This document shows, in pieces, positions 36,902 through 45,969 of a DNA stretch of 64,000 nt. The notes beneath the pieces are model-generated. The model made no database searches. It saw only the letters and a program-made list of their open reading frames with translations, and had not been told where the DNA came from. Position 1 is the first letter of the stretch; the number at the start of each line of letters is the position of its first letter. Position numbers and translations under genes: made by a program. This DNA is from Rhabdobacter roseus (GTDB lineage Bacteria > Bacteroidota > Bacteroidia > Cytophagales > Spirosomataceae), in assembly GCF_014202275.1 (NCBI RefSeq), contig NZ_JACHGF010000008.1, forward strand, positions 124,001 to 188,000. The letters are read 5' to 3'.

Positions 36902-38548
36902 ATGAAAAAGAACCTTATATACCTAACCGCTGCCCTGACGCTACTGCTGAGTAGCTGCTCGGACGACTTCCTGGACCGGGTACCCCTGGACCAGATCGCC
37001 GACGAAACCTTCTGGAAAACGGAGGATCAGCTGGTGCTGGCCGTCAATGCCTGCTATGGCAACCTGAAGGCCAAAAATACCGTGGACATGGAAAACATGG
37101 GCGACAACACCCTGTGGCCTTCCACCACGGCCTACCAGCAGATCGGAAGCGGCAACTTCGGGATCGACCTGCCTACCGTGAACGACGAGTGGCGCAACAT
37201 GTACGCGGGCATTCGGCAGTGTAATACCTTCATGGAAAACTACCAGGCCGCCGCTATTTCGACGGCGCGGAAGGAGGCCCTGGCCGCCGAAGTACGCGTG
37301 ATTCGGGCCTACCTGTACAGCTACCTGACGGCCTTCTACGGCGATGTACCTTTGATCACGAAGTCGCTCAACATCGACGAGCTCTACGGCCCGCGCGACC
37401 CCAAGGAGCAGATCATCGATTTTATTTTACAAGAACTCGAAGAATCAGCGACGCACCTGCCGACGGCCATCCCCACCGGCGCTAACCTGGGCCGTATCAA
37501 CAAGGGCGCGGCGCTGGCGCTGAAAGCCCGGGTGGCGCTCTACAACAAACGCTACGCCGTAGCCGAAAAAGCCGCCAAGGATGTGATGGACCTGAACGTG
37601 TACACGCTCTACAGCAACGGCAACCCCGCCACCAGCTACAACGATTTGTTTACTTACAACGGCAAGCTTTCGCGCGGCCGCAACCGGGAAACCATCCTGG
37701 CCCGGCCGCACCTGGAGGAGATCAACTTCCACAACCTGAGCCGCGAAATCCAGGTACCTGATCAGAACTCGCGCTGGAGCCCCACCAAGTCGCTGGTGGA
37801 TGCCTACCTGGCCGTGGACGGCTTGCCCATTGACAAATCACCGCTGTACAAAGAGGAAAGCTACCTGGATGTGTTTACCAACCGCGACCCGCGCATGACG
37901 CAGACCATCCTGAAGCCCGGCGCGCGCTGGGGCGGGCGCTACGACGGCAATCCTGCCAACACCAACCCGGAGATTTACACCGCCCCCAAGTTCCTCTCCG
38001 ACCGCCGGGGCTCCGTCACGACCACGGGTTACTACTTTACCAAGTACGTGGAGCTCTCGACGGTAGGGCAGGTAGGCCGCGACGCCAACGACATCCACCT
38101 GATTCGCTTTGCCGAGGTACTTTTGACCTACGCCGAGGCCCGGCTGGAGCAAGGTACCCTCACGCAGGCCGACCTTGACCTGACCATCAACAAAATCCGC
38201 GACCGCGTGGGTATGAAGCACATGATCATCACGGAGCTGGCCGCCAACGGCATGAATCTGCGCGACGAAGTGCGCCGCGAGCGCCGCGTGGAGCTGGCGC
38301 TGGAAGGCCAACGGTACTTTGATATGCTGCGGTGGGAGCAGGGAGCCCTGCTGGCGCAGGATGTGCTCGGCATGAAAAAAGAATGGGCGCAGGTACCTTC
38401 GCACGTGGCCAACCTCCGTACCAACGCCGAGGGGTACATCGTGGCCTTTACGGGACGTACCTTTACCAACAAAAACTACCGGTGGCCCGTACCGCTGGTG
38501 CAGCTCCAGCGCAACCCCGCCCTGGGCCAAAACCCCGGCTGGGAGTAA
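36902..38548 (+). CDS. SusD/RagB family nutrient-binding lipoprotein
   Basis: This 548-residue lipoprotein (LLLSSCSDDF, Cys19) has an N-terminal SusD-like domain (DQIADETFWKTEDQLVLAVNACYG). TPR-like helices and the RagB core follow (HLIRFAEVLLTYAEARLE; RRERRVELALEGQRYFDMLRW). It immediately follows the STN-type SusC in the same operon. A noncoding 131-bp tandem repeat comes just after its stop codon, which may hold the 3' end of the transcript. Confidence 0.96.
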   Translation: MKKNLIYLTAALTLLLSSCSDDFLDRVPLDQIADETFWKTEDQLVLAVNACYGNLKAKNTVDMENMGDNTLWPSTTAYQQIGSGNFGIDLPTVNDEWRNMYAGIRQCNTFMENYQAAAISTARKEALAAEVRVIRAYLYSYLTAFYGDVPLITKSLNIDELYGPRDPKEQIIDFILQELEESATHLPTAIPTGANLGRINKGAALALKARVALYNKRYAVAEKAAKDVMDLNVYTLYSNGNPATSYNDLFTYNGKLSRGRNRETILARPHLEEINFHNLSREIQVPDQNSRWSPTKSLVDAYLAVDGLPIDKSPLYKEESYLDVFTNRDPRMTQTILKPGARWGGRYDGNPANTNPEIYTAPKFLSDRRGSVTTTGYYFTKYVELSTVGQVGRDANDIHLIRFAEVLLTYAEARLEQGTLTQADLDLTINKIRDRVGMKHMIITELAANGMNLRDEVRRERRVELALEGQRYFDMLRWEQGALLAQDVLGMKKEWAQVPSHVANLRTNAEGYIVAFTGRTFTNKNYRWPVPLVQLQRNPALGQNPGWE

Positions 38549-38894
38549 GCTCGTTCCTACCTCACCGCGCGGCGTCCACCCCTTTGCTACCGCCAGTTTG
38601 CAACTGGTGGGGAGGAAAAATGCAAGTCTTTGACTTGGCTACCAGCCGGGTGGGGCCAGTCAGCCTTCAAAAAAAGGCCAGGTAACAAGATTTATAGGTA
38701 CCCCGACTAGTCCTTTGCTCCCGCCAGTTTGCAACTGGTGGGGAGGAAAAATGCAAGTCTTTGACTTGGCTACCAGCCGGGTGGGGCCAGGCAGCCTTCA
38801 AAAAAAAGGCCAGGTAACAAGATTTATAGGTACCCCCGACTAGTCCCCTTGGGCTAGTTTGGGGTACTATTTTTAACCTTGATTTTTTTAATCA
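38549..38894. other. Noncoding spacer with a 131-bp tandem duplication
   Basis: This 346-bp gap is dominated by the repeat at 38581-38843. After it come a GTAC motif and an AT-rich stretch leading into the phosphodiesterase-like gene. Short frames through it are not convincing genes. Confidence 0.6.
38581..38843. repeat. Two tandem copies of a 131-bp noncoding unit
   Basis: Unit one (38581-38711) and unit two (38712-38843) are nearly identical; I see only single-base differences and one extra A in the second. Each contains a strong hairpin CCGCCAGTT-TGC-AACTGGTGG, then GGGGAGGAAAAATGCAAG and an A-run followed by GGCCAGG. The unit recurs nowhere else in the window. Confidence 0.9.
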
Positions 38895-39713
38895 ATGTAC
38901 TTATTAAAAAATACCATAACCGCGCTGATACTGGTAGGTACCTTGCTGGCTTGCGGCCCGAAAGGGACCCCAAGTACCCGGCCGGGCCAGGAAATCAGCC
39001 TGCGCGTGATGACCTACAACGTTTTTCATTGTAGTCCGCCGTCGACGAACGGCAAGATTGAAGTCGAAACCACGGCGGCGGTGATCAACCGCGAGAAGCC
39101 CGACCTGGTGGCGTTGCAGGAAATCGACGTACATAACGAGCGCTCGGGCAAGGAGCTGCACCAGGCGCGGGAGTTGGCCCGGCTCACGGGCATGTACTAC
39201 TATTTCTCGAAGGGCATCGACTACCGGGGCGGCGACTACGGCGTGGCGGTGCTTTCCAAGTACCCCATCGTGGACTCGGTGCGGTACGCCCTGCCGATCG
39301 ATCCCGCCATTGGCGGCGAGCCCCGTACCATTGCGGTGGTAACGGTGCAACTACCCGGCGGTCGCAAGGTACTTTTTGGCAGTACCCACCTGGACCTGAA
39401 GGAGCAAAACCGGCTGTCGCAGGCGCGGATCATCGTGGAGCGTTTCAAGGATGCCCCTTACCCCATGATTCTGGGCGGCGACTTCAACGCCCAGCCGGGC
39501 AGTGCGGTGATCAATTACCTGGACGAGCACTTTGTGCGCAGCTGCCAGCAGGACTGCCAGGCTACCATTCCGGTGCGGAATCCCAACCGCACCATTGATT
39601 TTATTATGGTAAAACCCGCCGATCGCTTCCAGGTCGTTTCGACCCGCGTCATCGACGAACAATACGCCTCGGATCACCTGCCCGTAGTGGCCGATCTGAA
39701 ACTGACGAAGTAG
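38895..39713 (+). CDS. Endonuclease/exonuclease/phosphatase-family lipoprotein
   Basis: This 272-residue protein has a lipoprotein signal (LVGTLLACGPKG, Cys20). Its EEP-fold motifs are MTYNVFH, DLVALQEID, GGDFNAQPGS and SDHLPVVADL. These carry the metal-binding Asn, Glu, Asp/Asn and the catalytic Asp/His of phosphodiesterases or phosphatases. Being surface- or periplasm-located, it may cleave phosphodiester or sphingomyelinase-like substrates. It follows the SusCD pair in the same direction and may be part of the same locus. Confidence 0.88.
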   Translation: MYLLKNTITALILVGTLLACGPKGTPSTRPGQEISLRVMTYNVFHCSPPSTNGKIEVETTAAVINREKPDLVALQEIDVHNERSGKELHQARELARLTGMYYYFSKGIDYRGGDYGVAVLSKYPIVDSVRYALPIDPAIGGEPRTIAVVTVQLPGGRKVLFGSTHLDLKEQNRLSQARIIVERFKDAPYPMILGGDFNAQPGSAVINYLDEHFVRSCQQDCQATIPVRNPNRTIDFIMVKPADRFQVVSTRVIDEQYASDHLPVVADLKLTK

Positions 39714-39756
39714 CCCAAGTACCTCCGGACCCGGAGATAAAGGTACCTACCCGACC

Positions 39757-39792
39757 AAGAGGCTTTCCCGAAAAGAAAGCCTCTTTGTTTTT
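39757..39792 (+). terminator. Rho-independent terminator after the EEP gene
   Basis: The stem AAGAGGCTTT pairs with AAAGCCTCTT around a 9-base loop and is followed by GTTTTTAT, 44 bp beyond the stop codon. It separates the SusCD/EEP transcript from the Gfo/Idh gene. Confidence 0.8.
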
Positions 39793-39891
39793 ATATTTTT
39801 TAAATTAAAACGGAATCTACGGATATTGCAAGGTACCTGCGGGTACGATACCGGACACGCCTTCCTAACCTACCAGTTTGATTTATTTTTT

Positions 39892-41166
39892 ATGCAAGAA
39901 AAAACGAAAAACCAACCCACCCGGCGCGAATTCATCAAAGGTACCGCGGCTGCGCTGGCGGCTTTCACGATCGTACCCCGACACGTGCTGGGCCAAGGGT
40001 ACCTGGCGCCCTCCGACCAGCTCACGAAGGGGATCATTGGCGTAGGCGGCATGGGGCGTGGGCACATTCCCTACGCCGGTACCAAGGTGGTGGCCGTGTG
40101 CGACGTGGATAAACGCCACATTCAGAAAGCCCTCGACATCACGGGCCCCGGTCCCAAAACCTTCACCGACTACCGCGAACTCATCCAGCTACCCGAGGTG
40201 GACATCGTGCACGTAGCGACGCCCCCGCACTGGCACGGCATCATCGCGGCCGACGCGGCGCGGGCGGGCAAGGACGTGTGGTGCGAAAAGCCCATGACGC
40301 GCACCATCGGCGAAGGCAAGCGCCTGGTGGAGGCCGTGCAGCAGCACGGACGGATTTTTCGACTCAATACCTGGTTTCGGTTCGATACCAATTTTTACGG
40401 CATGGGTACCCCCGTGAAGCCCATCAAGAAGCTGGTGGAAAGCGGGCTGCTGGGCTGGCCGCTGAAAGTGACCGTGAGCCGCCACACGGGCTTCGACTGG
40501 AAGTTTTACTGGGTAGGCAAAACCGACCTGGCCCCCGAGCCCGTACCCGCCGAGCTCGACTACGAGATGTGGCTCGGCCCCGCGCCCTACAAACCCTACA
40601 ACGCGCACCGGGTGCACAACACCTTCCGGGGCTACTGGGACTACGACGGCGGTGGCCTGGGCGACATGGGCCAGCATTACCTCGACCCCATCCAGTACTT
40701 TCTGGGCAAAGACGACACCAGTCCGATCAGCGTGGAGATCGACGCCCCGCAGCAGCATACCGACGCCGTAGGTACCTGGCGGCGCATCGAGTACACCTAC
40801 GCCGACGGCTGTAAGATTGTGCTGGATGGCGAAGCCAAAGACGATAAATTACCCTACATCGAGGGCCCCAAAGGCAAGCTTTATCCCAACTTCCGGTCGG
40901 ATATTCCGGACCTGGAGCGGAAACTGGCCGCCTTCCCCGATCCCGAACCCCAGGTGACGGACTTTGTGGAGGCGGTAAAAAAGCGGCAGAAATTTGCGCT
41001 CAACGAAGAAAACGGCCACCGCTCCTGCACGCTCGTGAATATGGGACTGACGGCCCTGCGGCTGGGACGCTCGCTGAAGTTTGACCCCGTGCGGCAGGTA
41101 TTTGTGGACGACGAAGGGGCCAACCGCCTCATTGACCAGCCCATGCGCGGCCCCTGGACCCTCTAG
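39892..41166 (+). CDS. Tat-exported Gfo/Idh/MocA family oxidoreductase
   Basis: From the ATG at 39892 the protein has about 424 residues and a Tat signal (TRREFIKGTAAALAAF). An in-frame ATG 66 bp upstream would bury this signal and is unlikely. The NAD(P)-binding fold starts at GIIGVGGMGRGHI. The family motif around the catalytic lysine is present (VWCEKPMTRTIGEGKRLVEAV). The C-terminal domain (HRVHNTFRGYWDYDGGGLGDMGQHYLD) is typical of the secreted subgroup. Such enzymes oxidise or reduce sugars at C3 and often neighbour DUF1080 proteins, as here. Confidence 0.94.
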   Translation: MQEKTKNQPTRREFIKGTAAALAAFTIVPRHVLGQGYLAPSDQLTKGIIGVGGMGRGHIPYAGTKVVAVCDVDKRHIQKALDITGPGPKTFTDYRELIQLPEVDIVHVATPPHWHGIIAADAARAGKDVWCEKPMTRTIGEGKRLVEAVQQHGRIFRLNTWFRFDTNFYGMGTPVKPIKKLVESGLLGWPLKVTVSRHTGFDWKFYWVGKTDLAPEPVPAELDYEMWLGPAPYKPYNAHRVHNTFRGYWDYDGGGLGDMGQHYLDPIQYFLGKDDTSPISVEIDAPQQHTDAVGTWRRIEYTYADGCKIVLDGEAKDDKLPYIEGPKGKLYPNFRSDIPDLERKLAAFPDPEPQVTDFVEAVKKRQKFALNEENGHRSCTLVNMGLTALRLGRSLKFDPVRQVFVDDEGANRLIDQPMRGPWTL

Positions 41167-41247
41167 CGAAGGTGCCTTTTTAAAACCACCCCCAGGGTAC
41201 TTTTACATTCATGAGCAATCCGACGATCTTATTTTGATACCAACATT

Positions 41248-44200
41248 ATGAAACGAATTTATCTTTCAATCCTGGTACTTTGCCTCGCCCTGACCCAGGC
41301 GCTGGCCCAGCAGGCTCGTCCGCAGGCCCTGGCCGACCGGGTTACCGACCTGCTGGTGAAGGTACCGACCCCGAATAGCCAGCAGCTCCAAAAAAACATG
41401 GAGGACATGGCCGCGCTGGGCCAGGATGGCCTCGTGCTACTGGCCTCCCGGCTTCGCCCGCCCGGCCAGGGCGACAACGCCCGTATTGAGTACGCCCTGG
41501 GCGGCTTTACGTACTACGTCACGCAGCCGGGCCGGGAAGACTGGCGAAAACTGGCCGCTACGGCCTACGGCCAGGCCCTGGCGAAGGTGAGCGATGCCGC
41601 CAGCAAGAACTTCCTCATTTTTCAGCTTCAGCAGGTAGGTAAGGCGGAGTCGGTGCCGGTCCTAAGTACCTACCTGGGCGACAAAGACCTGTGCGGTTCG
41701 GCCGCGCGGGCGCTGGCCCGAATCGCTACGCCCGAGGCGGGGAAAGCCCTGACCCAAAGCCTGACCAAAGCCACGGGTACTTGTCAGGTACATCTGCTGG
41801 AAGCCCTGGGCGACAGCCGCTACGCCGAGGCCGCGCCGGTGGTGGAGGCACTCGTGGCGGGTACTTCGGACCAGCAGGTACGGAAAGTAGCACTCTACAC
41901 GCTGGCCAGCCTGGGGGTACCTTCGTCGGAAAGTACCCTGGCCACGGCCGCCCAAAAAGCTGCCTACGGCTACGACCCCACCAACGCTACGGCTTCCTAT
42001 ATACGTTATCTCCAGGCCCGCCTGCAAGCCGGCGATAAGGCCGCCGTCACGAAAGCGGCCCAGGCGTTGCTGAAAAGTACCTCCGGCGCGGCTCAGGTGC
42101 CTACCCGCACGGCGGCGCTCAAGCTCCTCACCGACAGCCAGGGCGAAGCCGGAGTACCTACGCTCATCGAGGCGATGGATGCTCCCGAAGCGGCCTACCG
42201 GGCGGCGGCGCTGAAGTGGGCTCAGCCCTCGATCAACGCCGCGACAACGGCGCTTTGGGTGAAGAAATTGAACAAAGCCAAGCCCGAGGTGCAGGCGGAG
42301 ATCATCGCCATGCTGGGCCGGGCCAACGCCACGGAGGCGCTACCGGCGGTACTTAAGGCCCTCAACAGCAAAGATGCTGGCGTGAGGCTGGCGGCCATCC
42401 GGGCGGCAGGTACCTTGGGCCAAGCCAACGCGCTGAAGCCCCTACTGGCTACGATGCAAAAAGGCAAGCCCGACGAGGTAGCAGCCGTACGCCAGACTCT
42501 GCTTACCCTAAAAGGACCGGGTGTAACCGAGCAGGTTGCCACCGCGCTGCCCGCCATGCCCGCCCCGGCGCAAGCCGCCCTGCTCGACGTACTGGCAGCC
42601 CGCGCGGCCAGTACCTCCATGAACCTGGTGCTGGATCGGCTGGGTAGTGCCGACCTGGCCGTGCGTCAGGCGGCCTTTGCGGCGCTGAAGCCCATCGCCA
42701 CCGCGAACGACCTGCCGCCGCTGTTCAACCTCCTGCACACCACCACCGACGGGAAAGAAGTAGAAGCCGTGCAGGATGCCCTCGTGGCGGCCCTCAAAGG
42801 TACCGGTGACGAAGCCCGGCAAACGGCCCAGGTACTTGAAAAGATGAACGCGGCCAACGCCGCTCAAAAGGCCAGGTACCTGCGCGTGCTGGGGGGCATT
42901 GGCGGCAAAAAAGCGCTGAATGCCGTGGTGAGTACCTTCAATACCGGCGACGAAGCCTCCCAAAAAGCGGCCCTGACTTCACTGGCGGCTTGGGCGGATG
43001 CCAGCGCCGGGCCGGAGCTATACACCCTGGCCTCCCAAAGTACCAACAGCGCCTACGTGGACCTGGCCCTGCGGGGCTACGTGCAAAGCGTCGGGAAATT
43101 TTCGGCCACGCCGGAGAATAAAGTACTGATGCTGCGCAAAGCGATGACGCTTGCCCAAACACCCGCGCAAAAAGAGTTGATTTTAAAAGAATTAATTAAA
43201 TACAAAACCTTCAACGCGCTGATCCTGGCCGGCAAGTACCTGGATGAAGTACCCGTGCAGGCCGCCGCCGCCCAGGCCGTGACGAGCATTGCCCTGGCCA
43301 ACAAAGCCTACCAGGGCGACGCCGTGCGGGACTTACTGAACAAAGCCAGCGCCCTGCTGAAGGGGCAGGACAGCGAGTACCAGAAGGAGGCCGTCCGGAA
43401 GCATCTGGCCGATATGCCGTCGGGCGAGGGTTTCGTGTCGTTGTTTAACGGCCAGGACCTTACTGGCTGGAAAGGGCTGGTAGATAATCCCATCAAACGG
43501 GCCACCATGCACCCGGATACGCTGGCCGCCAAGCAGGCCAAAGCCGACGAAAAAATGCGGACGGGCTGGTTTGCCAAGGACGGAGAGCTGGTATTCAGTG
43601 GCAAAGGTGACAACCTCTGTACCGTGAAAAAGTACGGCGATTTTGAAATGTACGTCGACTGGAAAATCGAGCCCAAGGGCGACGCAGGGATCTACCTGCG
43701 AGGTACCCCGCAGGTGCAGGTCTGGGATACGTCGCGGGTGGACGTTGGTGCGCAGGTGGGCTCGGGTGGGCTTTACAACAACCAAAAGCATCCCAGCAAA
43801 CCCCTCAAACTGGCCGACAACGCCATCGGCGACTGGAATACGTTCTACATCAAGATGCAGGGCGACCGCGTGACGGTGAAGCTCAACGGCGAGCTGGTGG
43901 TAGACAACGTGATCCTGGAAAACTACTGGGACCGCAAACTCCCCATCTTTCCCGAGGAGCAGCTGGAGCTCCAGGCGCACGGTACCTTGGTGGCTTACCG
44001 CGATATTTACGTGCGCGAACTACCCCGGCCGAAGCCTTTCGAGCTGTCCGAAGCGGAAAAGAAGGAGGGCTTCAAGGTACTTTTCGACGGCACGAACATG
44101 CACGAGTGGATCGGCAACACCACCGATTACGTGACCGAAGACGGCGACCTGGTCCTTTATCCTGATAAAGGCGGAAAAGGAAATCTGTACACCAAAGACC

Positions 44201-44691
44201 AATACAGCGACTTTGCGTTCCGCTTTGAGTTTCAGCTCACGCCGGGAGCCAACAACGGCCTGGGTATCCGGGCACCGCTCGAAGGCGATGCCGCCTACGT
44301 GGGCATGGAAATCCAGATCCTGGACGACGGTGCCGACATCTACCGCAACCTCAAGGAGCACCAGTACCACGGCTCGGTGTACGGGGTGATTCCGGCCAAG
44401 CGGGGGTACCTGAAGCCCGTCGGCGAGTGGAACTACGAGGAGGTGATCGTGCAAGGATCAAAAATAAAAGTGATCCTGAACGGGACCGTGATCCTGGACG
44501 GCGACCTGGCCGAAGCCAGCAAGAACGGTACCCTCGACCAGCGTGACCACCCCGGTCTGAAGCGCGAAACGGGCCACATTGGCTTCCTGGGCCACGGCAA
44601 CTACCTGCGGTTTCGGAATATCCGCGTCAAAGACCTGAGCGCCGAGCCCGTAGCCAAAGGGAAGCCCGCGGCCAAGGCCAAAAAGAAGTAG
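41248..44691 (+). CDS. Secreted HEAT-repeat protein with two C-terminal DUF1080 domains
   Basis: This 1,147-residue protein has a signal peptide (1-20) and a long alpha-helical HEAT/armadillo-like region (about 90-700; units such as ALPAVLKALNSKDAGVRLAAIRAAG). Two DUF1080 (3-keto-disaccharide hydrolase-type) domains follow, starting near residues 728 (GFVSLFNGQDLTGWKG) and 940 (GFKVLFDGTNMHEWIG). The domain combination suggests a large scaffold presenting two lyase/hydrolase modules. DUF1080 proteins act on 3-keto-glycosides, so it fits directly after the Gfo/Idh oxidoreductase. It appears co-transcribed with it; the gap is 81 bp. Confidence 0.93.
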   Translation: MKRIYLSILVLCLALTQALAQQARPQALADRVTDLLVKVPTPNSQQLQKNMEDMAALGQDGLVLLASRLRPPGQGDNARIEYALGGFTYYVTQPGREDWRKLAATAYGQALAKVSDAASKNFLIFQLQQVGKAESVPVLSTYLGDKDLCGSAARALARIATPEAGKALTQSLTKATGTCQVHLLEALGDSRYAEAAPVVEALVAGTSDQQVRKVALYTLASLGVPSSESTLATAAQKAAYGYDPTNATASYIRYLQARLQAGDKAAVTKAAQALLKSTSGAAQVPTRTAALKLLTDSQGEAGVPTLIEAMDAPEAAYRAAALKWAQPSINAATTALWVKKLNKAKPEVQAEIIAMLGRANATEALPAVLKALNSKDAGVRLAAIRAAGTLGQANALKPLLATMQKGKPDEVAAVRQTLLTLKGPGVTEQVATALPAMPAPAQAALLDVLAARAASTSMNLVLDRLGSADLAVRQAAFAALKPIATANDLPPLFNLLHTTTDGKEVEAVQDALVAALKGTGDEARQTAQVLEKMNAANAAQKARYLRVLGGIGGKKALNAVVSTFNTGDEASQKAALTSLAAWADASAGPELYTLASQSTNSAYVDLALRGYVQSVGKFSATPENKVLMLRKAMTLAQTPAQKELILKELIKYKTFNALILAGKYLDEVPVQAAAAQAVTSIALANKAYQGDAVRDLLNKASALLKGQDSEYQKEAVRKHLADMPSGEGFVSLFNGQDLTGWKGLVDNPIKRATMHPDTLAAKQAKADEKMRTGWFAKDGELVFSGKGDNLCTVKKYGDFEMYVDWKIEPKGDAGIYLRGTPQVQVWDTSRVDVGAQVGSGGLYNNQKHPSKPLKLADNAIGDWNTFYIKMQGDRVTVKLNGELVVDNVILENYWDRKLPIFPEEQLELQAHGTLVAYRDIYVRELPRPKPFELSEAEKKEGFKVLFDGTNMHEWIGNTTDYVTEDGDLVLYPDKGGKGNLYTKDQYSDFAFRFEFQLTPGANNGLGIRAPLEGDAAYVGMEIQILDDGADIYRNLKEHQYHGSVYGVIPAKRGYLKPVGEWNYEEVIVQGSKIKVILNGTVILDGDLAEASKNGTLDQRDHPGLKRETGHIGFLGHGNYLRFRNIRVKDLSAEPVAKGKPAAKAKKK

Positions 44692-44717
44692 GTACCTGCC
44701 TCAAAGTACCTTGATAC

Positions 44718-44752
44718 GAAAGTCCAGCGCTCGGCGCTGGACTTTCTTTTTG
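44718..44752 (+). terminator. Strong rho-independent terminator
   Basis: A 13-bp perfect stem GAAAGTCCAGCGC / GCGCTGGACTTTC with a 3-base loop is followed by TTTTTGG, 26 bp after the stop codon of the HEAT/DUF1080 gene. Confidence 0.9.
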
Positions 44753-44922
44753 GGAAGGCCTGGGCGATATTCCGTAGGATTTTCGAAAGGAGCGAGGCCC
44801 TATTTAGTAAAATAATCAGCCGCCAAAGCATCTTTCCTCTATCTTTGGCCCCGAATGAATCGTCATCAGGTTGCACGCAAGTGTAATTAAAAGCCGCTCT
44901 TACGTACTTTATTTTTACCACC

Positions 44923-45858
44923 ATGAACGCGTACATACATTCAGCGCTGGGCGAAGCCTCCATCGAGCGACTGCGGGAGGCGCTGGCCGCCGACCATATT
45001 TTGACGTTTCGGGCCGAAGCGGAGGACGAAGCCCGGCAGGCTTTCGAAAAAGCGGAGCTCATTCTGGGCAATCCGCCCGCTGATTGGTTTGAGCAGGTAC
45101 CGGCCTCGCTGCAATTCTGGCAGCTGGATTCGGCGGGGTTTGATCAGTATAAAGAAGTACAGCTGGACGAAAAGGTACGGGTAGCCAACATGGGCGACTG
45201 GTTTGCGCGGCCCTGCGCCGAGACCATCGTGGGCGGGGTACTGGCGCTCTACCGGGGGCTGGATACCCTCACGTTGCTCAAAGAAAAGGCCGAATGGGTA
45301 GGCGCAAGCCTGCGCCCCCAGCTCTACACGCTCAACCAGCAAAAGGCCGTGGTGCTGGGTGTAGGTACCATCGGCACGGCCGTTCGGAAAATCCTGGAAG
45401 GCTTTAATTGCGAAGTCAAAAGCATGGCCCGTACCTCGCCCGAGGCCGAGCTCCACAGCCGGGAGGAGCTGCTCGCGGAGCTGGCTACCACCGATGTCGT
45501 TTTTAATACCCTGCCCGGCACAGCCCAGCGCCTGGTGGATGAAGAGTTCCTCTCGGCCATGAAAAAGGGCAGTGTCTACGCCAACGTAGGCCGGGGCAAC
45601 ACCACCGATGAAGCCGCCCTCCGGCGGGCGCTGGAATCAGGCCACCTCTACGGCGCCGTACTGGACGTCACCGAAGTAGAGCCACTCCCCGCCGACAGCC
45701 CCCTGTGGCAGATGCCGCGCGTAGTCCTGACCCAGCATACCGGCGGTGGCCAGGCGCGTGAGAACGACGGGAAAGTAGCGTTGTTTATCCGGAACGTAAA
45801 TCGCTTTTCGCAAGGCGAAACCCTAGAAAGCGCCGTGGACCTGCAACGAGGGTACTAA
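44923..45858 (+). CDS. D-2-hydroxyacid dehydrogenase family protein
   Basis: This 311-residue NAD-dependent enzyme has the nucleotide-binding motif VLGVGTIGTAV near residue 145. It has VGRGNTTDEAALRRAL with the substrate-binding Arg, and a likely catalytic His in VLTQHTGGG near residue 275. It would interconvert a 2-hydroxyacid and a 2-ketoacid, and may be glyoxylate/hydroxypyruvate reductase-like. It follows a terminator, so it has its own promoter, and it precedes galK. A role in sugar-acid metabolism is inference. Confidence 0.9.
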   Translation: MNAYIHSALGEASIERLREALAADHILTFRAEAEDEARQAFEKAELILGNPPADWFEQVPASLQFWQLDSAGFDQYKEVQLDEKVRVANMGDWFARPCAETIVGGVLALYRGLDTLTLLKEKAEWVGASLRPQLYTLNQQKAVVLGVGTIGTAVRKILEGFNCEVKSMARTSPEAELHSREELLAELATTDVVFNTLPGTAQRLVDEEFLSAMKKGSVYANVGRGNTTDEAALRRALESGHLYGAVLDVTEVEPLPADSPLWQMPRVVLTQHTGGGQARENDGKVALFIRNVNRFSQGETLESAVDLQRGY

Positions 45859-45969
45859 GCTAGGTACCTTAGGGATACCTAGGTGTACTTAGGGCAAAAG
45901 GTACTTTACGTTTGCGAAATAACCCGCCAGCCGGTAGGTGAATGAAGGGGGGGCTATTACTTTTGTTTG

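Noticed and set aside
38581-38843. Possible CRISPR-like or retron-like array
   Set aside because: There are only two units and they are adjacent without spacers; no cas or reverse transcriptase gene is present.
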